A stretch of DNA of 33,217 nt from Mycolicibacterium canariasense (GTDB lineage: Bacteria; Actinomycetota; Actinomycetes; Mycobacteriales; Mycobacteriaceae). Under the pieces are notes generated by a model, which had not been told where the DNA came from, made no database searches, and was given only the letters and a program-made list of their open reading frames with translations. Below are positions 1-8,341 of this stretch, piece after piece. The DNA lies in NCBI RefSeq assembly GCF_002101555.1, contig NZ_LQOL01000088.1:1-33217 (forward strand), read 5' to 3'. Within the stretch, counting starts at the first letter, position 1. The number at the start of each line of letters is the position of its first letter. The translations under genes were made by a program, and so were the position numbers.

Positions 1-1
1 G

Positions 2-772
2 TGTTCTCGTCGTACTTGCTCGGCATCGTGCCATCCTTCCCTCAGAAGAAGGTGCGCACGAAACCCGGGACGGTTCACAGGCGCAGTCACGCTGGGTGTG
101 GGTGCCGCCACGCTGGCCAGCGGGTCGGGGGTAGCGCACGCGGACGCCGCGCCCGGCAACTCGTCACCTAGTAAACAATCAAGCAGCTCTCACATCACAT
201 CGGTGAAAGTCGGTGCTCCCAACTCCGAACCGTCGTCAAGCAGCAACACCAGCAACCCAGCCGCTGCCAGCAAATCATCAAATGCCACACCCACTGCTGT
301 CCACATTGACTCACTCACTGCTGCTGCCCATAAGGCGCCCGGAGGACTCACCACGATCCGTACTGTCCTGAGCGCGAACACGGTAAGCTCGCCGTCTACC
401 TCACCCGCGCTTGCCACTATGTCGGGCGCACGACGGTCTGTCAGCACCGCCGCAGTGCCGTCTGTCAGCGCTGCCATCAGCGAAGTGGTATCCGTCGGCA
501 GGCAATTGGTCCAGCTAAGTGGCGCGGCCACCCCGACGGGGGCGATTACCAACCTCCAGACAGGAGTGAATTCGGCGTCTCACGGCCATCCCGTCAGCGG
601 GTTACTCGAGGTGGCCTCCGGTGGTGCCTCACTCGCAGCCTACGGGGCAGCCCTAGTTCCAGGATTTCAAGCCGCCGCGCCGGTTCTCGCGGGAGCCAGC
701 GTGGCTTTCAAAGCCGCAGACGTCCTCGGGACCGCAATCCTTCATATCGGTACCCAGCGACACCGCCCGTAG
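2..772 (+). CDS. Ser/Ala-rich exported protein, 5' end unclear or outside the window
   Basis: The reading frame is open from base 2 to the stop at 772, with GTG at 98 as the first conventional internal start. The residues before and after 98 form a typical export signal: Arg-rich, then a hydrophobic run (TGAVTLGVGAATLASGSG) ending in VAHADA. The start at 98 would cut this signal in half, so the real start lies upstream. A GTG at 52 opens MRTKPG in another frame, so a one-base indel near 64-72 is possible. The mature part is low-complexity Ser/Thr/Ala/Pro, followed by a hydrophobic Ala/Gly-rich C-terminus (about the last 60 residues). No family is recognised. A secreted or envelope protein is inference. 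Confidence 0.5.
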   Translation, partial: CSRRTCSASCHPSLRRRCARNPGRFTGAVTLGVGAATLASGSGVAHADAAPGNSSPSKQSSSSHITSVKVGAPNSEPSSSSNTSNPAAASKSSNATPTAVHIDSLTAAAHKAPGGLTTIRTVLSANTVSSPSTSPALATMSGARRSVSTAAVPSVSAAISEVVSVGRQLVQLSGAATPTGAITNLQTGVNSASHGHPVSGLLEVASGGASLAAYGAALVPGFQAAAPVLAGASVAFKAADVLGTAILHIGTQRHRP

Positions 773-892
773 ACCGCGCCTTCGCCTCCGCGGCAAACAT
801 ACCCATCAACGATAGGGGCCGTCGACCAATACAGCACCGCCCCAACTGATTCCCCGTTATAGCGCGTCGAGAACAACTGCTGCCTGCACACG

Positions 893-1211
893 ATGGCCAT
901 CACTCAGATCGCCCGTGAGACCCCGGGGCGGGCCTACTACCGAAGAAAACGCGCTGCCGGAAAGTGCCACCGAGAAGCGTTGCGCTGCCTCAAACGACGC
1001 CTCTCCGACGTCGTCTACCGACAGCTCATCCGCGACGCAGCCAGACTTGGGGCAGGCCCGGGAGGACACTCGGGGGCAACTCCAACATCCAGCGCGGCCA
1101 GCTCAAACCCCGCACACTCACGCTTCGGACAAGTCACTTCCCGGGCCTACCAGCAGCCACCCTACAACCGACCCCGATACCAGGCTCTTGACACAGAGAG
1201 GCGCCGTCTAA
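893..1211 (+). pseudogene. IS110-family transposase, C-terminal remnant
   Basis: The translation starting at 893 (ETPGRAYYRRKRAAGK, then HREALRCLKRRLSDVVYRQL, then GAGPGGHSGA) resembles the C-terminal tail of mycobacterial IS110/IS116-type transposases. The catalytic RuvC-like DEDD domain and most of the gene are missing, since upstream sequence in this frame reaches a stop just before 860. Past about 1080 the frame that looks more IS-like (ending LLTQRGAV at 1211) differs from the frame of the conserved part, suggesting a frameshift. This is a dead fragment. Confidence 0.55.
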
Positions 1212-1267
1212 CGCTGCAGGCAATCGTCGGATCCGTGGCCCGAGGCAGTGGCTCCGCACCCGCAGCA

Positions 1268-1720
1268 TCAGCGACCCCGACCCGAGCCCCTCGTTTTTCG
1301 GGCCTGGGGAATGTTTCGGCGTGCGTGGCTGGCCCAGACGAAGTGCTGCAAGCCCTCAGCTACCGAATCGGCGTGCAGGACGTGCTGCTCATCGGTCGGT
1401 GACAGGTGGCAACGGTCAGCCTTGGCGACCAGCACCCACTCGATGCTGTGGCGGCGGCACTGGGCGCCGAAGGTCGCCAGCAGATGCTCGAAGGCCGCGC
1501 TGTCACCGATGTCGGCGCTGTCGACATCGACGATCAACGGGCTGCCCAGGGTGGTGAATCGACTGAGGTGGCCCAGCACGGCCTCGACGTTGGCCCCATC
1601 AAGACCTCCCGTGACAGAGATGACCGAGGCGACACTGCGGATCTGGGCCCGCACCCATGCGCCGCGGCATTCGATGACATAGCCGATAGGAGACGGGTCA
1701 GCACTGGCTGCAACGCTCAT
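1268..1720 (-). CDS. STAS-domain protein (anti-sigma factor antagonist type)
   Basis: A 150-residue protein with the pattern of a SpoIIAA/STAS domain. Early strands (GAWVRAQIRSVASVISVTGG) are followed by an LDGANVEAVLGHL helix, the central strand and loop SPLIVDVDSADIGDSAAFEHLL, where the phospho-acceptor Ser/Thr of antagonists usually sits, and a final helix (SVAEGLQHF). Such proteins act in partner-switching control of sigma factors by binding anti-sigma kinases. No kinase or sigma gene lies next to it; it sits among IS remnants and may be relocated or orphaned. The ATG at 1720 has only a weak ribosome-binding site. The basic C-terminal tail is short and could be altered by the nearby IS junction. 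Confidence 0.6.
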   Translation of the reverse strand: MSVAASADPSPIGYVIECRGAWVRAQIRSVASVISVTGGLDGANVEAVLGHLSRFTTLGSPLIVDVDSADIGDSAAFEHLLATFGAQCRRHSIEWVLVAKADRCHLSPTDEQHVLHADSVAEGLQHFVWASHARRNIPQARKTRGSGRGR

Positions 1721-1920
1721 TAGAGGACCGATCAGTTAGACGACATGGTGTTTACCACGAGTGAGGCGGGCCGCGCCGACCGTCCGCCGCGTTCTCGGGC
1801 TGTCCGCTTAACCGAGCGTTCACGACGTGGAATAAGCCTATCGCAGTATCGGCGGATGTGCTCAGTCAGCGACCGCCTGCGGGGAAGTCCGAGCCGGGTG
1901 GTGGGCGGGAAGCGCAAAGC

Positions 1921-2440
1921 TCACATCCCGCGAAACGGTTGCGGGTGCATAATCCGCCCAGCAGACCGCCCGAACAGCACCTGCTTGACCGCGCTGTTGA
2001 GGTTGTCGTAGCGGATCTTGTCGACCGGTACCCTGCCCAGGCGGGCGAACCCGTAGACGTGGCCTTCCAAGAACGCCTCCTGGCCTTGGGTCGGTGCGCT
2101 GCCCACCCGGAGAACGACAGCCGCATGGTGAACAGCGCGGTCGTGGTCTTCACCCCGGCCAGCACCACCCACAGATCATGGAAATCGACCTCGGCCTCAG
2201 TACCGGGCCGATACGTCTGGGGCACAAACCCTTGCTTCCAACGGCCGACCCGCCTCCGCCGCGATCTGCGGGCGACGTTTCCGAACGTGGTCGCACACCG
2301 TCGAATACGACAAGCCGTCCGCGTCATGCTCATCGACCAGACGTGCCAAAACCTTTCGCGCGGTGGGGCGTTGCTCTTTCGGGACATCCAGATCCGACCG
2401 CAACATCTCATCGATGGCGCGCCCGTGGTGGACGATCCCA
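1921..2440 (-). pseudogene. istA: IS21-family transposase IstA remnant, two frameshifts
   Basis: Three consecutive minus-strand frames give contiguous IstA-like sequence. From about 2440 to 2260: RAIDEMLRSDLDVPKEQ, then ARKVLARLVDEHDADGLSYS. From about 2260 to 2100: GFVPQTYRPGTEAEVDFHDL, the start of the DDE catalytic domain. From about 2080 to 1921: EAFLEGHVYGFARLGRVPVD, then KIRYDNLNSAVKQVLFG. The frame shifts twice and the protein ends early, so only about 170 residues of a 400-500 residue transposase survive. The partner ATPase gene istB is absent. This is a non-functional relic. Confidence 0.7.
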
Positions 2441-2708
2441 CGGAATCGCAGAGGGCGCAGTCTGATTGGCGAGCACGCTATCCCGCTCGCCCGGTGGTGA
2501 CCGACTGGCCGGCCACGTGCGCGATCGTGACGAGGTCGATCGCATCGTCGCCGCTGCAGCCGCGGTGCTCCCGTCGGAGCGGGTGCGGGAAGCGCGTCGG
2601 TGAGGATGTCAGAAAGTTGCCGACCGCGGCTCACCCCGCGGGGAGCAAATGGAGGCAATTGCACCACGTCCAACCAGGTTTGTCGACAACTGTCGAAAGG
2701 GTGAGTGA
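2441..2708. other. Unassigned stretch between relics
   Basis: About 270 bases between the IstA relic and the 3' gene fragment. Several frames stay open but none gives convincing protein-family sequence. I see no clear repeat or RNA. It probably marks one or more recombination junctions. Confidence 0.3.
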
Positions 2709-2897
2709 ACACCGGGGCCGTGGCGGCACAACGCGTCGCCGCAAGAGGTCAGTGGCACGCTGGTGTGCGGTATCCAGGGCGACAACCCGGTGGTCGCGTG
2801 GACCGATATCGACAAGCAGTTGTTCAGTGTGGTGCAGGGCCGCCCAGGTGGTCCGACGTTGGACCACCTGTACGCCTGGTGGACGTCGCACTCCTGA
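2709..2897 (+). pseudogene. 3' fragment of a mycobacterial secreted or sensor-type protein
   Basis: One plus-strand frame, open from 2709 to the TGA at 2895-2897, encodes an ordered, protein-like tail: GTLVCGIQGDNPVVAWTDID, then QLFSVVQGRPGGPTLDHLYA and a WWTSHS end. It has no start and no ribosome-binding site, because the frame is closed by a stop at 2706. The pattern reminds me of the C-terminal ends of small mycobacterial secreted or extracytoplasmic proteins, but I cannot name the family. It converges on the 3' end of the MPT63-like gene, only 27 bases away. Confidence 0.35.
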
Positions 2898-2924
2898 GCG
2901 GCCCTGCTGTGCTGCTGTAGGCCG

Positions 2925-3611
2925 TCAGCCGACCGGCGGGGCCACCACGATGGTCGTGGTGGGCGCCGCACCCGCGGGCAGCGGCGTTCCCGCGCTGCCG
3001 CCCGGTGCCGGAACGGCCTCAGCCGGGGCGCCCTCGGCCGGAAGAGCCGGGACCGCGGCGACACTGGCTTCGGGGGCGGCCGGCGCGGGCTGGGTGCCGG
3101 CCGGAACCAGTGCGGGCGCTTCCTCACCGGCGGGCAGCGGGGTGCCGGCGCTGCCGCCGGGAACCGCGGCGGGCACGGCATCGGCCGGCAGCGGGGTGCC
3201 CGCGCTACCGGCGGGTGCCGGGCTGGTCGGCGCGGGGCTGGTGCTGCTGGCGGCCGGGGACGTCGTCGGCGCCGCACTGGTGGTGGGTGCGCCGCTGGTG
3301 GTGGGAACCGCCGAGGTCGACGTGGTGGGGCTGGTGGACGTGGTGGCCGTGGCTGCCGGTGCCTGCTGAGCCCGCGGCGCCGAACCGGTCGCGGGGCTCT
3401 GCACCGGTGCCGGCTTGAGCCAGACGATCAGATCCTGATCGGCGTTGGCGTACACGACGCTGTCGGGTGCTTCACCGGTGACGTCGAAATACACCTTGCC
3501 GGTGGTCTTCTCGCCCTGCTGCAGGGTGGACGGGTTCACGCCCTGGGGTGTGGCGACGCCGAACAGCGCGCGGTAGGTGTCACCGTTGTGGGCGCGTGCG
3601 TTCAGGTTCGA
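2925..3611 (-). pseudogene. MPT63-like (DUF1942) gene, 3' half, separated by the transposon
   Basis: Read on the minus strand from the core at 3611, this codes SNLNARAHNGDTYRALFGVA, then TPQGVNPSTLQQGEKTTGKV and YFDVTGEAPDSVVYANADQD: the second half of the MPT63/DUF1942 immunoglobulin-like secreted domain. It has no start of its own. It continues exactly, in frame, from the 5' half at 13714-14000; the rejoined protein would be 321 residues. After the domain comes a long tail rich in Pro, Ala, Thr and Ser, holding three copies of GSAGTPLPA. MPT63 itself is about 159 residues with no such tail, so this is an extended family member. Confidence 0.85.
3604..3611. repeat. Recombination core copy at the tnpC end (attachment junction)
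   Basis: AGGTTCGA here is identical to the copy at 13714-13721. Left of it the sequence is MPT63-like coding DNA; right of it is transposon DNA. In the uninterrupted gene it encodes Ser-Asn-Leu on the minus strand. Confidence 0.8.
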
Positions 3612-3659
3612 CTTAGCGCCCAGAATTGGTATTCGGGTGGAGTCGAGGCTGTTTGGCTA

Positions 3660-3679
3660 GTGGCGAACGCGTTCGCCAC
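3660..3679. repeat. Perfect 20-bp palindrome near the tnpC end of the transposon
   Basis: GTGGCGAACGCGTTCGCCAC is a perfect inverted repeat about 50 bp inside the left junction and just after the tnpC stop. It may be a terminator stem or a recombinase-binding site; its half CGTTCGCCACG recurs in near-identical form at the other end (13649-13659, 13680-13690). Confidence 0.55.
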
Positions 3680-3686
3680 GTTGCGT

Positions 3687-4268
3687 TCAGTCTGAGCGGG
3701 AGTCGTTTGCGAACAGTTGCGTGACGTTGCGGTCACGTTCCCGTTTGACGTTGGCGCGGGCCGCGTCGAGTGAACGTCTGAGCGTGTCATTGTCGCCCTG
3801 GGAGCGCTGAAGGTTGTGGGTGAGCGTCGAGACCAGTTGCCGCAGTCGGGCGTTTTCCTCGGCGAGGTGATTTCCCTCGGGGTCGTAGAGTTGACCGGTG
3901 AGGTCGTTGATGCGGGCTTCTCGCTGCCTGACTACTGCGCGAAGCGACTTGGCGAGGGCTTCGGCGTCGAGGGCTCGTTCTCGCCATGAGGCAGATGCTC
4001 TCTCGACTTCTTGTTCGGCGCGTTGGACTGTGGTGCGCTGGGAGGCATCCCGTGCAGCTAGAACAGCCTGCGTCAGGTGTGGGCGGCGCTTGTCGTAGAT
4101 GAACGTCTTGCCTACGCCGGCTAGATCGCAGACGTTGGTGATGGTGAAGGGAGCTCCGGTCTTGGTGAGCTTCGTGACCGCTTTGCGCACGCGTTGTTCG
4201 CATTCGGTGCTGTTGGAAGTACGTTGCTCGATCATTTCGACGGGGCGTCTGCGTGTTCTGGTTCCCAT
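3687..4268 (-). CDS. tnpC: TnpC-like transposition protein (DUF6262 type)
   Basis: About 193 residues from the ATG at 4268, which has a strong ribosome-binding site (AAAGGAG, 8 bases upstream). A longer frame reaches 4346 but would lie inside the preceding recombinase gene without a comparable site. Residues about 36-62 form a helix-turn-helix-like segment (ITNVCDLAGVGKTFIYDKR), and roughly residues 80-180 are charged and heptad-rich, predicting a coiled coil. This matches the small third gene of Tn554-type transposons, which influences recombination efficiency and orientation. It is the last gene of the recombinase operon, 35 bases after tnpB. Confidence 0.75.
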   Translation of the reverse strand: MGTRTRRRPVEMIEQRTSNSTECEQRVRKAVTKLTKTGAPFTITNVCDLAGVGKTFIYDKRRPHLTQAVLAARDASQRTTVQRAEQEVERASASWRERALDAEALAKSLRAVVRQREARINDLTGQLYDPEGNHLAEENARLRQLVSTLTHNLQRSQGDNDTLRRSLDAARANVKRERDRNVTQLFANDSRSD

Positions 4269-4303
4269 ACGTCGCGCTCCTTTGATTCGGTGTCCGGCTG
4301 CCG

Positions 4304-6925
4304 TCAGGTCGTTGGGGGAGGTTGATTCAGTTGGGCTACATGCCATCCGGTGGAGAACAGTGGGTCGAAGTAGTCATGCACGGGTGTGCGGAGGTCGAGT
4401 TTCTCGGCTTCTTCGAGCAGGCCGAGTTCGTCGAGTGCGTCGCGGAGCGCGGTAAGCACCGGATCCCACGGATGCCATTGGCTCAGGATGTAGTCGCGAG
4501 CCTCGTCGGTGGGGGCGCCTTCGGCGAAGTGATAGGCCGCGTCGCGTTTGCGTTCCCAATAGGCCAGGTCCGCGCCGGTGAGGACAAAATGCTCGCATGG
4601 TCCTTTGGGTCCGTTGCTGCAGTTCTTTTCGAAGGGACATTGCGCGCCGCCGACGACTGGGCCGTAGCGGCACAGACCATGCTCAACTGGTACCACGGTC
4701 AGGTCGATCCGTGCGGCGGCGGCGCGGGTGTCGTTTGCGTTTACCTCGGTGGGGCGCAGCAAGATGGTGCCGGGCTTGTCCATACCGGGTCCGGCTGCCC
4801 AGAGTTGCTGGAGGTGTTGGGTCATGCTGTCGTTGTTGTACTTGGCGTAGTGCGCCAACGCTTCCTCGGAGAAGTGTCCGAGCAGTTGGCGCACAAGGGC
4901 TGCGGGCGCGCCGTTGTTCAACAGTGAGGTGGCCAGTGTTGCTCTGGTCTGGTGGGTGGTGATCCCTTTGAGGCCAAGGCTTTCGAACCAAGGCCTGAAC
5001 AGTTCGTTGAACCACGACTGCCCCACCTCGATGACCAGATCGGGGTTGCGGACTGCGCTCGGGAACAGCGGCATGTCGCGGTCCCACTTTGCCTCCAGCG
5101 TTGCTCGTCCGCGTTGGTCGAGCACGGTGATTTGCTCGGCGTAGCGCAGGCGGAGTTTTGCGCGGGTGATCTGCTGGCGGCGCAGTAGCCGTTCGTAGAC
5201 CGGGAGGTAGCACGGCATACCGTAGTCGATGACGTTGGCCTTGCTGACATCGCGCCAGATGTAGGGTTGAGCAGCGCCGATCAGTCCTACGCAGCCCAGC
5301 CGCAGTTTGAGTGTCTCGCCGATTCTCCCGCCTTGAAATGCTTGGGTGAGCCAGATGTCGGCGAGGCCGATGTCATGCCTGTCGAAGGTTTCAAGGGCGT
5401 CGATGCTCTCACTGTTGACGAGCAATTGAAAGTCGTGGTAGCTCAGCGGGCGTGGCCGCGGGTTCTTCGTTGGTATCGGGTAGTCGGGCAGGCCATAGAT
5501 GAAAGAGTCCAAACCCGGCGGTGTCCGATGCTGTTTGCGACTGTGGTGCAGGACGAGGCGAATTCCGGACATGTAGCGATGCCGCGTGAGCTCGTTGAGG
5601 GTGCTGGCTCGCTTCGCGTTCTTGTTCTGTAGGGGAAGAGGGATCTGCTCCCGAAACCACAGATCCCAGGTGTCTTTGACCGCCATGGCGTCCGCTCTGC
5701 CAAGCCGGTTTGTGTCGTTGCCGTTGTCTTCTCGGTTTTGTCGCAGGATCTGCGAGAGCAGAATGATGCCGGTGATCTTGTTGTAAAGCGTTGCGGTGCT
5801 GGGGCGTTTGCCCACAGGCTTGAGGGCGTCGTCGCGCAGGTGCTCCCAGATCAAGTCGCGCAGCCATCGCTGCGAGACCGCGGTCAGGTCCCAGACCTTG
5901 CGTCGATTCGGCTGGCCCTGCGATCCCGGGAACGGCGAGCTACCGACGAGAACCGGGTCGAACCATCCCGCCGATTTGGCTACCTCGTCGGTCACCGTGA
6001 GGCTGCGCGCCGCGAACGGAAGGGTCATCCAGATGCGGCGGCCATCGTTGCGATGGCTCTTTTCAGCGAGATCGGCGACCAGTGGGTCGCTGAGCGACTC
6101 CACGCCACTTTCGGCCAAGGCGGCGACGACTTTCTCCAGGTAGGTGGGCCGCCACTGGGTGCGTCGGGCAATATTCGCATGCCGATGGAGGGCGTAGCGA
6201 ATCTCGCGCTGCAAACCAACAGGCAGCTCCGCCAGTGACAGTTGCCCCCGGCTGCTGAGTAGCGACACCGAATCCCGGACTTGCGCCGAGGCAAGCCACG
6301 CGTTCCACGCGTGTGAATCCGTTCGTCCGTTAGTGACGGTCAGCCAGCGTCGCCAAAGACGGTGGTGCCCCCTGCATACGCGATGACCGCCGCAGCACGA
6401 CGCCGCACTGTCTTGGGCACACCGCGGAACCGTACATGTGTCAATAGCCCTTAGCGGGTGTGTGCTTTGTCGCCACTGCGCGTCGCTGAGCCCTTTTCGG
6501 CGTGCTTGGCGCAGCGAGTTCGCGTGCTGCTGGCAGTAACCCAGTTGAGTTGCTCGACGATTGGCTCCGCAGATCGCGCAGTCAGGTTTGCATGTCAGCG
6601 CCCACCCGAGCTGGGCAAACTGTCCGGCCTTGGCGCCGCGGAGGAACTGATCAAGGTCGGTCGAGTCCTTCACAGCCCGGTACTGCTTTAAGTGCTCCGA
6701 GCAGAGCAGGTCTTTGCATGTCGCACTTAATGCGCCGGCGCACTCGTCGACGAGGCATGCCCACCCGTAGGTAGGGTGGTGGGCAGGGAACTCGATCGGT
6801 TCGGTCATTAGCCACGGCGGAAAGTGTTGACTTGCAACGCTGTAACGCTGCTCGACGGTGAGGCCCAGATAGTCGCTCGCCGTCTCCAGAACCGGAGTCT
6901 GTGCCGTCGTCGCTGCAGCGCTCAC
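4304..6925 (-). CDS. tnpB: TnpB-like tyrosine recombinase with Cys-rich N-terminus
   Basis: 873 residues, larger than the roughly 630-residue Tn554 TnpB. The C-terminal catalytic domain shows the tyrosine recombinase set: R534 in GGRIGE, H658 and R661 in HQTR, H684 in LLGH, and the probable nucleophile Y693 in AHYAKY. The N-terminal 200 residues hold three Cys/His clusters (C57-C75, C112-C131, C164-C184), probably zinc-binding, and another cluster (CPFEKNCSNGPKGPC) follows the catalytic domain. It cuts and rejoins DNA at the core by a 3'-phosphotyrosine intermediate. The GTG start at 6925 overlaps the tnpA stop by 4 bases (GTGA), implying translational coupling. Confidence 0.88.
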   Translation of the reverse strand: MSAAATTAQTPVLETASDYLGLTVEQRYSVASQHFPPWLMTEPIEFPAHHPTYGWACLVDECAGALSATCKDLLCSEHLKQYRAVKDSTDLDQFLRGAKAGQFAQLGWALTCKPDCAICGANRRATQLGYCQQHANSLRQARRKGLSDAQWRQSTHPLRAIDTCTVPRCAQDSAASCCGGHRVCRGHHRLWRRWLTVTNGRTDSHAWNAWLASAQVRDSVSLLSSRGQLSLAELPVGLQREIRYALHRHANIARRTQWRPTYLEKVVAALAESGVESLSDPLVADLAEKSHRNDGRRIWMTLPFAARSLTVTDEVAKSAGWFDPVLVGSSPFPGSQGQPNRRKVWDLTAVSQRWLRDLIWEHLRDDALKPVGKRPSTATLYNKITGIILLSQILRQNREDNGNDTNRLGRADAMAVKDTWDLWFREQIPLPLQNKNAKRASTLNELTRHRYMSGIRLVLHHSRKQHRTPPGLDSFIYGLPDYPIPTKNPRPRPLSYHDFQLLVNSESIDALETFDRHDIGLADIWLTQAFQGGRIGETLKLRLGCVGLIGAAQPYIWRDVSKANVIDYGMPCYLPVYERLLRRQQITRAKLRLRYAEQITVLDQRGRATLEAKWDRDMPLFPSAVRNPDLVIEVGQSWFNELFRPWFESLGLKGITTHQTRATLATSLLNNGAPAALVRQLLGHFSEEALAHYAKYNNDSMTQHLQQLWAAGPGMDKPGTILLRPTEVNANDTRAAAARIDLTVVPVEHGLCRYGPVVGGAQCPFEKNCSNGPKGPCEHFVLTGADLAYWERKRDAAYHFAEGAPTDEARDYILSQWHPWDPVLTALRDALDELGLLEEAEKLDLRTPVHDYFDPLFSTGWHVAQLNQPPPTT

Positions 6926-8130
6926 GTGGCATCTTCCGGCCAGGTCGTCGCGAGGTAGGATTCTGACGGCGGTCGCGCCGTGGCATCCCAGGCCTGCTGC
7001 AGGTATTTCATCGCGTGACGATTCGCGGATTTGCCGTACAGATCAGTAACCATCTGCGGGCTCGACCAGCCGAATTCCTGAGCGACCATCTCGGCGTTGA
7101 AGTCCGATTCTGCGTAGAACGCTGCCGCAGCCTTGTGTCGGAATCCGTGCGGGGTCACCCGCACCTGCAGCCCGGCTCGCTTGCAAGCCCGGACAAGCAT
7201 TTTGCGGACACCGGCAGTCGTCAATGCTGCGCCCGGGGTGTTGCCCCGGACGTGCGCCAGAATCTGATCGTGGTCCACCAGATGCTGCACTGGATGAAAT
7301 TCATCGAGCAGGTAAGCGTGGAACGTGCTGATCATGTCGGCGCTCACTGCCCGGATAATGCCGTCCAAGATGGTGCCGTCGCGGGCGACGTTGACCTGAG
7401 CGTGAGTCTTCGCGCGCGCACCGTTGGGATTGTCATCACGACCGACGATATGAATATGCGGATCCGCGCGCTGACCGCAGGGATGGTGGCGGGTCAGGTG
7501 CAGATCGGAAAACCGTAACCCGCAAAGACCACCTACCCTGATTCCCGCATCATGCAGCCAGGTGACGATCATGACATCACGCGCTGTGGTCAACACTCCT
7601 GGCGCGAAGAGAGCCTGCACCACCTCGTCGGGCAGGAGCCGCGGGCGCCGAGCAGCCTTCTTCGGCGCCAGTGGATTGGCCTCGCCGATCCGCCCAGACC
7701 TCCCGTGTGGGACGGCGTGGTCGGAACGCAGCGCCTCCACCAGTTCTGGGTTCACGTCCTCCGACATGGCCAACGCCAGGTAGTAGGCCTTGACAATCGA
7801 GGCCACGTTACCTGCAGCGGACGGCCCCATGGGTTTCTGCGTCGGCTTCCGCCACGCCGTGCCGTAGACACCGTCGAGTTGGCCTGTAACGCCGTTCATG
7901 TAGCGCCGCAGATCATCCAGAGTGACCGTGGCGGGTGTCTTGCCGTTGACCAGCAGCCAGTTCAGATGATCGACCAAGCTGTAAGCGTAGGTCTGCTGGG
8001 TGGAGGTTTTGTAGCGGCGCAACACGTTCAGAGACGGACGGTGAACCTCCAGATCCGGGGTGAAAACCCAGTAGGACTGGATCTCGCCCCCATGTCGGAC
8101 CTTGCGAACAGAAAACCGATCAACCGTCAA
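6922..8130 (-). CDS. tnpA: TnpA-like tyrosine recombinase
   Basis: 402 residues with an N-terminal SAM-like core-binding domain (about 35-130) and a C-terminal catalytic domain. Visible active-site residues are R198 in AGIRVGGL, H328 and R331 in HGFRH, W355 at the second His/Trp position and Y365 in DLYGKS. Tn554 TnpA is similar in size (361 residues). It is the first gene of the recombinase operon and is coupled to tnpB by a 4-base overlap. TnpA and TnpB probably act together on the two ends, as in Tn554. The ATG at 8130 is followed by well-ordered sequence; the ribosome-binding site is weak. Confidence 0.88.
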   Translation of the reverse strand: MTVDRFSVRKVRHGGEIQSYWVFTPDLEVHRPSLNVLRRYKTSTQQTYAYSLVDHLNWLLVNGKTPATVTLDDLRRYMNGVTGQLDGVYGTAWRKPTQKPMGPSAAGNVASIVKAYYLALAMSEDVNPELVEALRSDHAVPHGRSGRIGEANPLAPKKAARRPRLLPDEVVQALFAPGVLTTARDVMIVTWLHDAGIRVGGLCGLRFSDLHLTRHHPCGQRADPHIHIVGRDDNPNGARAKTHAQVNVARDGTILDGIIRAVSADMISTFHAYLLDEFHPVQHLVDHDQILAHVRGNTPGAALTTAGVRKMLVRACKRAGLQVRVTPHGFRHKAAAAFYAESDFNAEMVAQEFGWSSPQMVTDLYGKSANRHAMKYLQQAWDATARPPSESYLATTWPEDAT

Positions 8131-8341
8131 GAGTCACCCACCCGGTCCGCATCAATGGTCAATCCGTGACCGCAGACTTACACCCGATCGCCCCGTCGAG
8201 TGGGAGACACGCCGCGAACGTCGCGCACTCGGTGTTCGCACGGCGCAACAGCTCGTGGCGATGTCAAATCGAATGGGCCCAGCGGGACTGTTCCATATCC
8301 GTCGCGGTGTAATTCACCTGCAAACAGATGCGCAATTCCCG
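8131..8341. other. Spacer between cargo operon and recombinase operon
   Basis: About 210 bases with no supported gene. It must hold the tnpA promoter unless the recombinases are read through from the ABC permease gene upstream. I see no clear promoter boxes or terminator hairpin. Confidence 0.4.

Noticed and set aside
1858..3369. Plus-strand 503-codon open frame across the relic region
   Set aside because: It runs antisense through the IstA relic and the Pro/Ala tail of the MPT63-like half, with no coherent protein pattern.
4269..4346. Longer N-terminus for the TnpC-like protein
   Set aside because: It would overlap the tnpB coding region, while ATG 4268 has a clear AAAGGAG ribosome-binding site.
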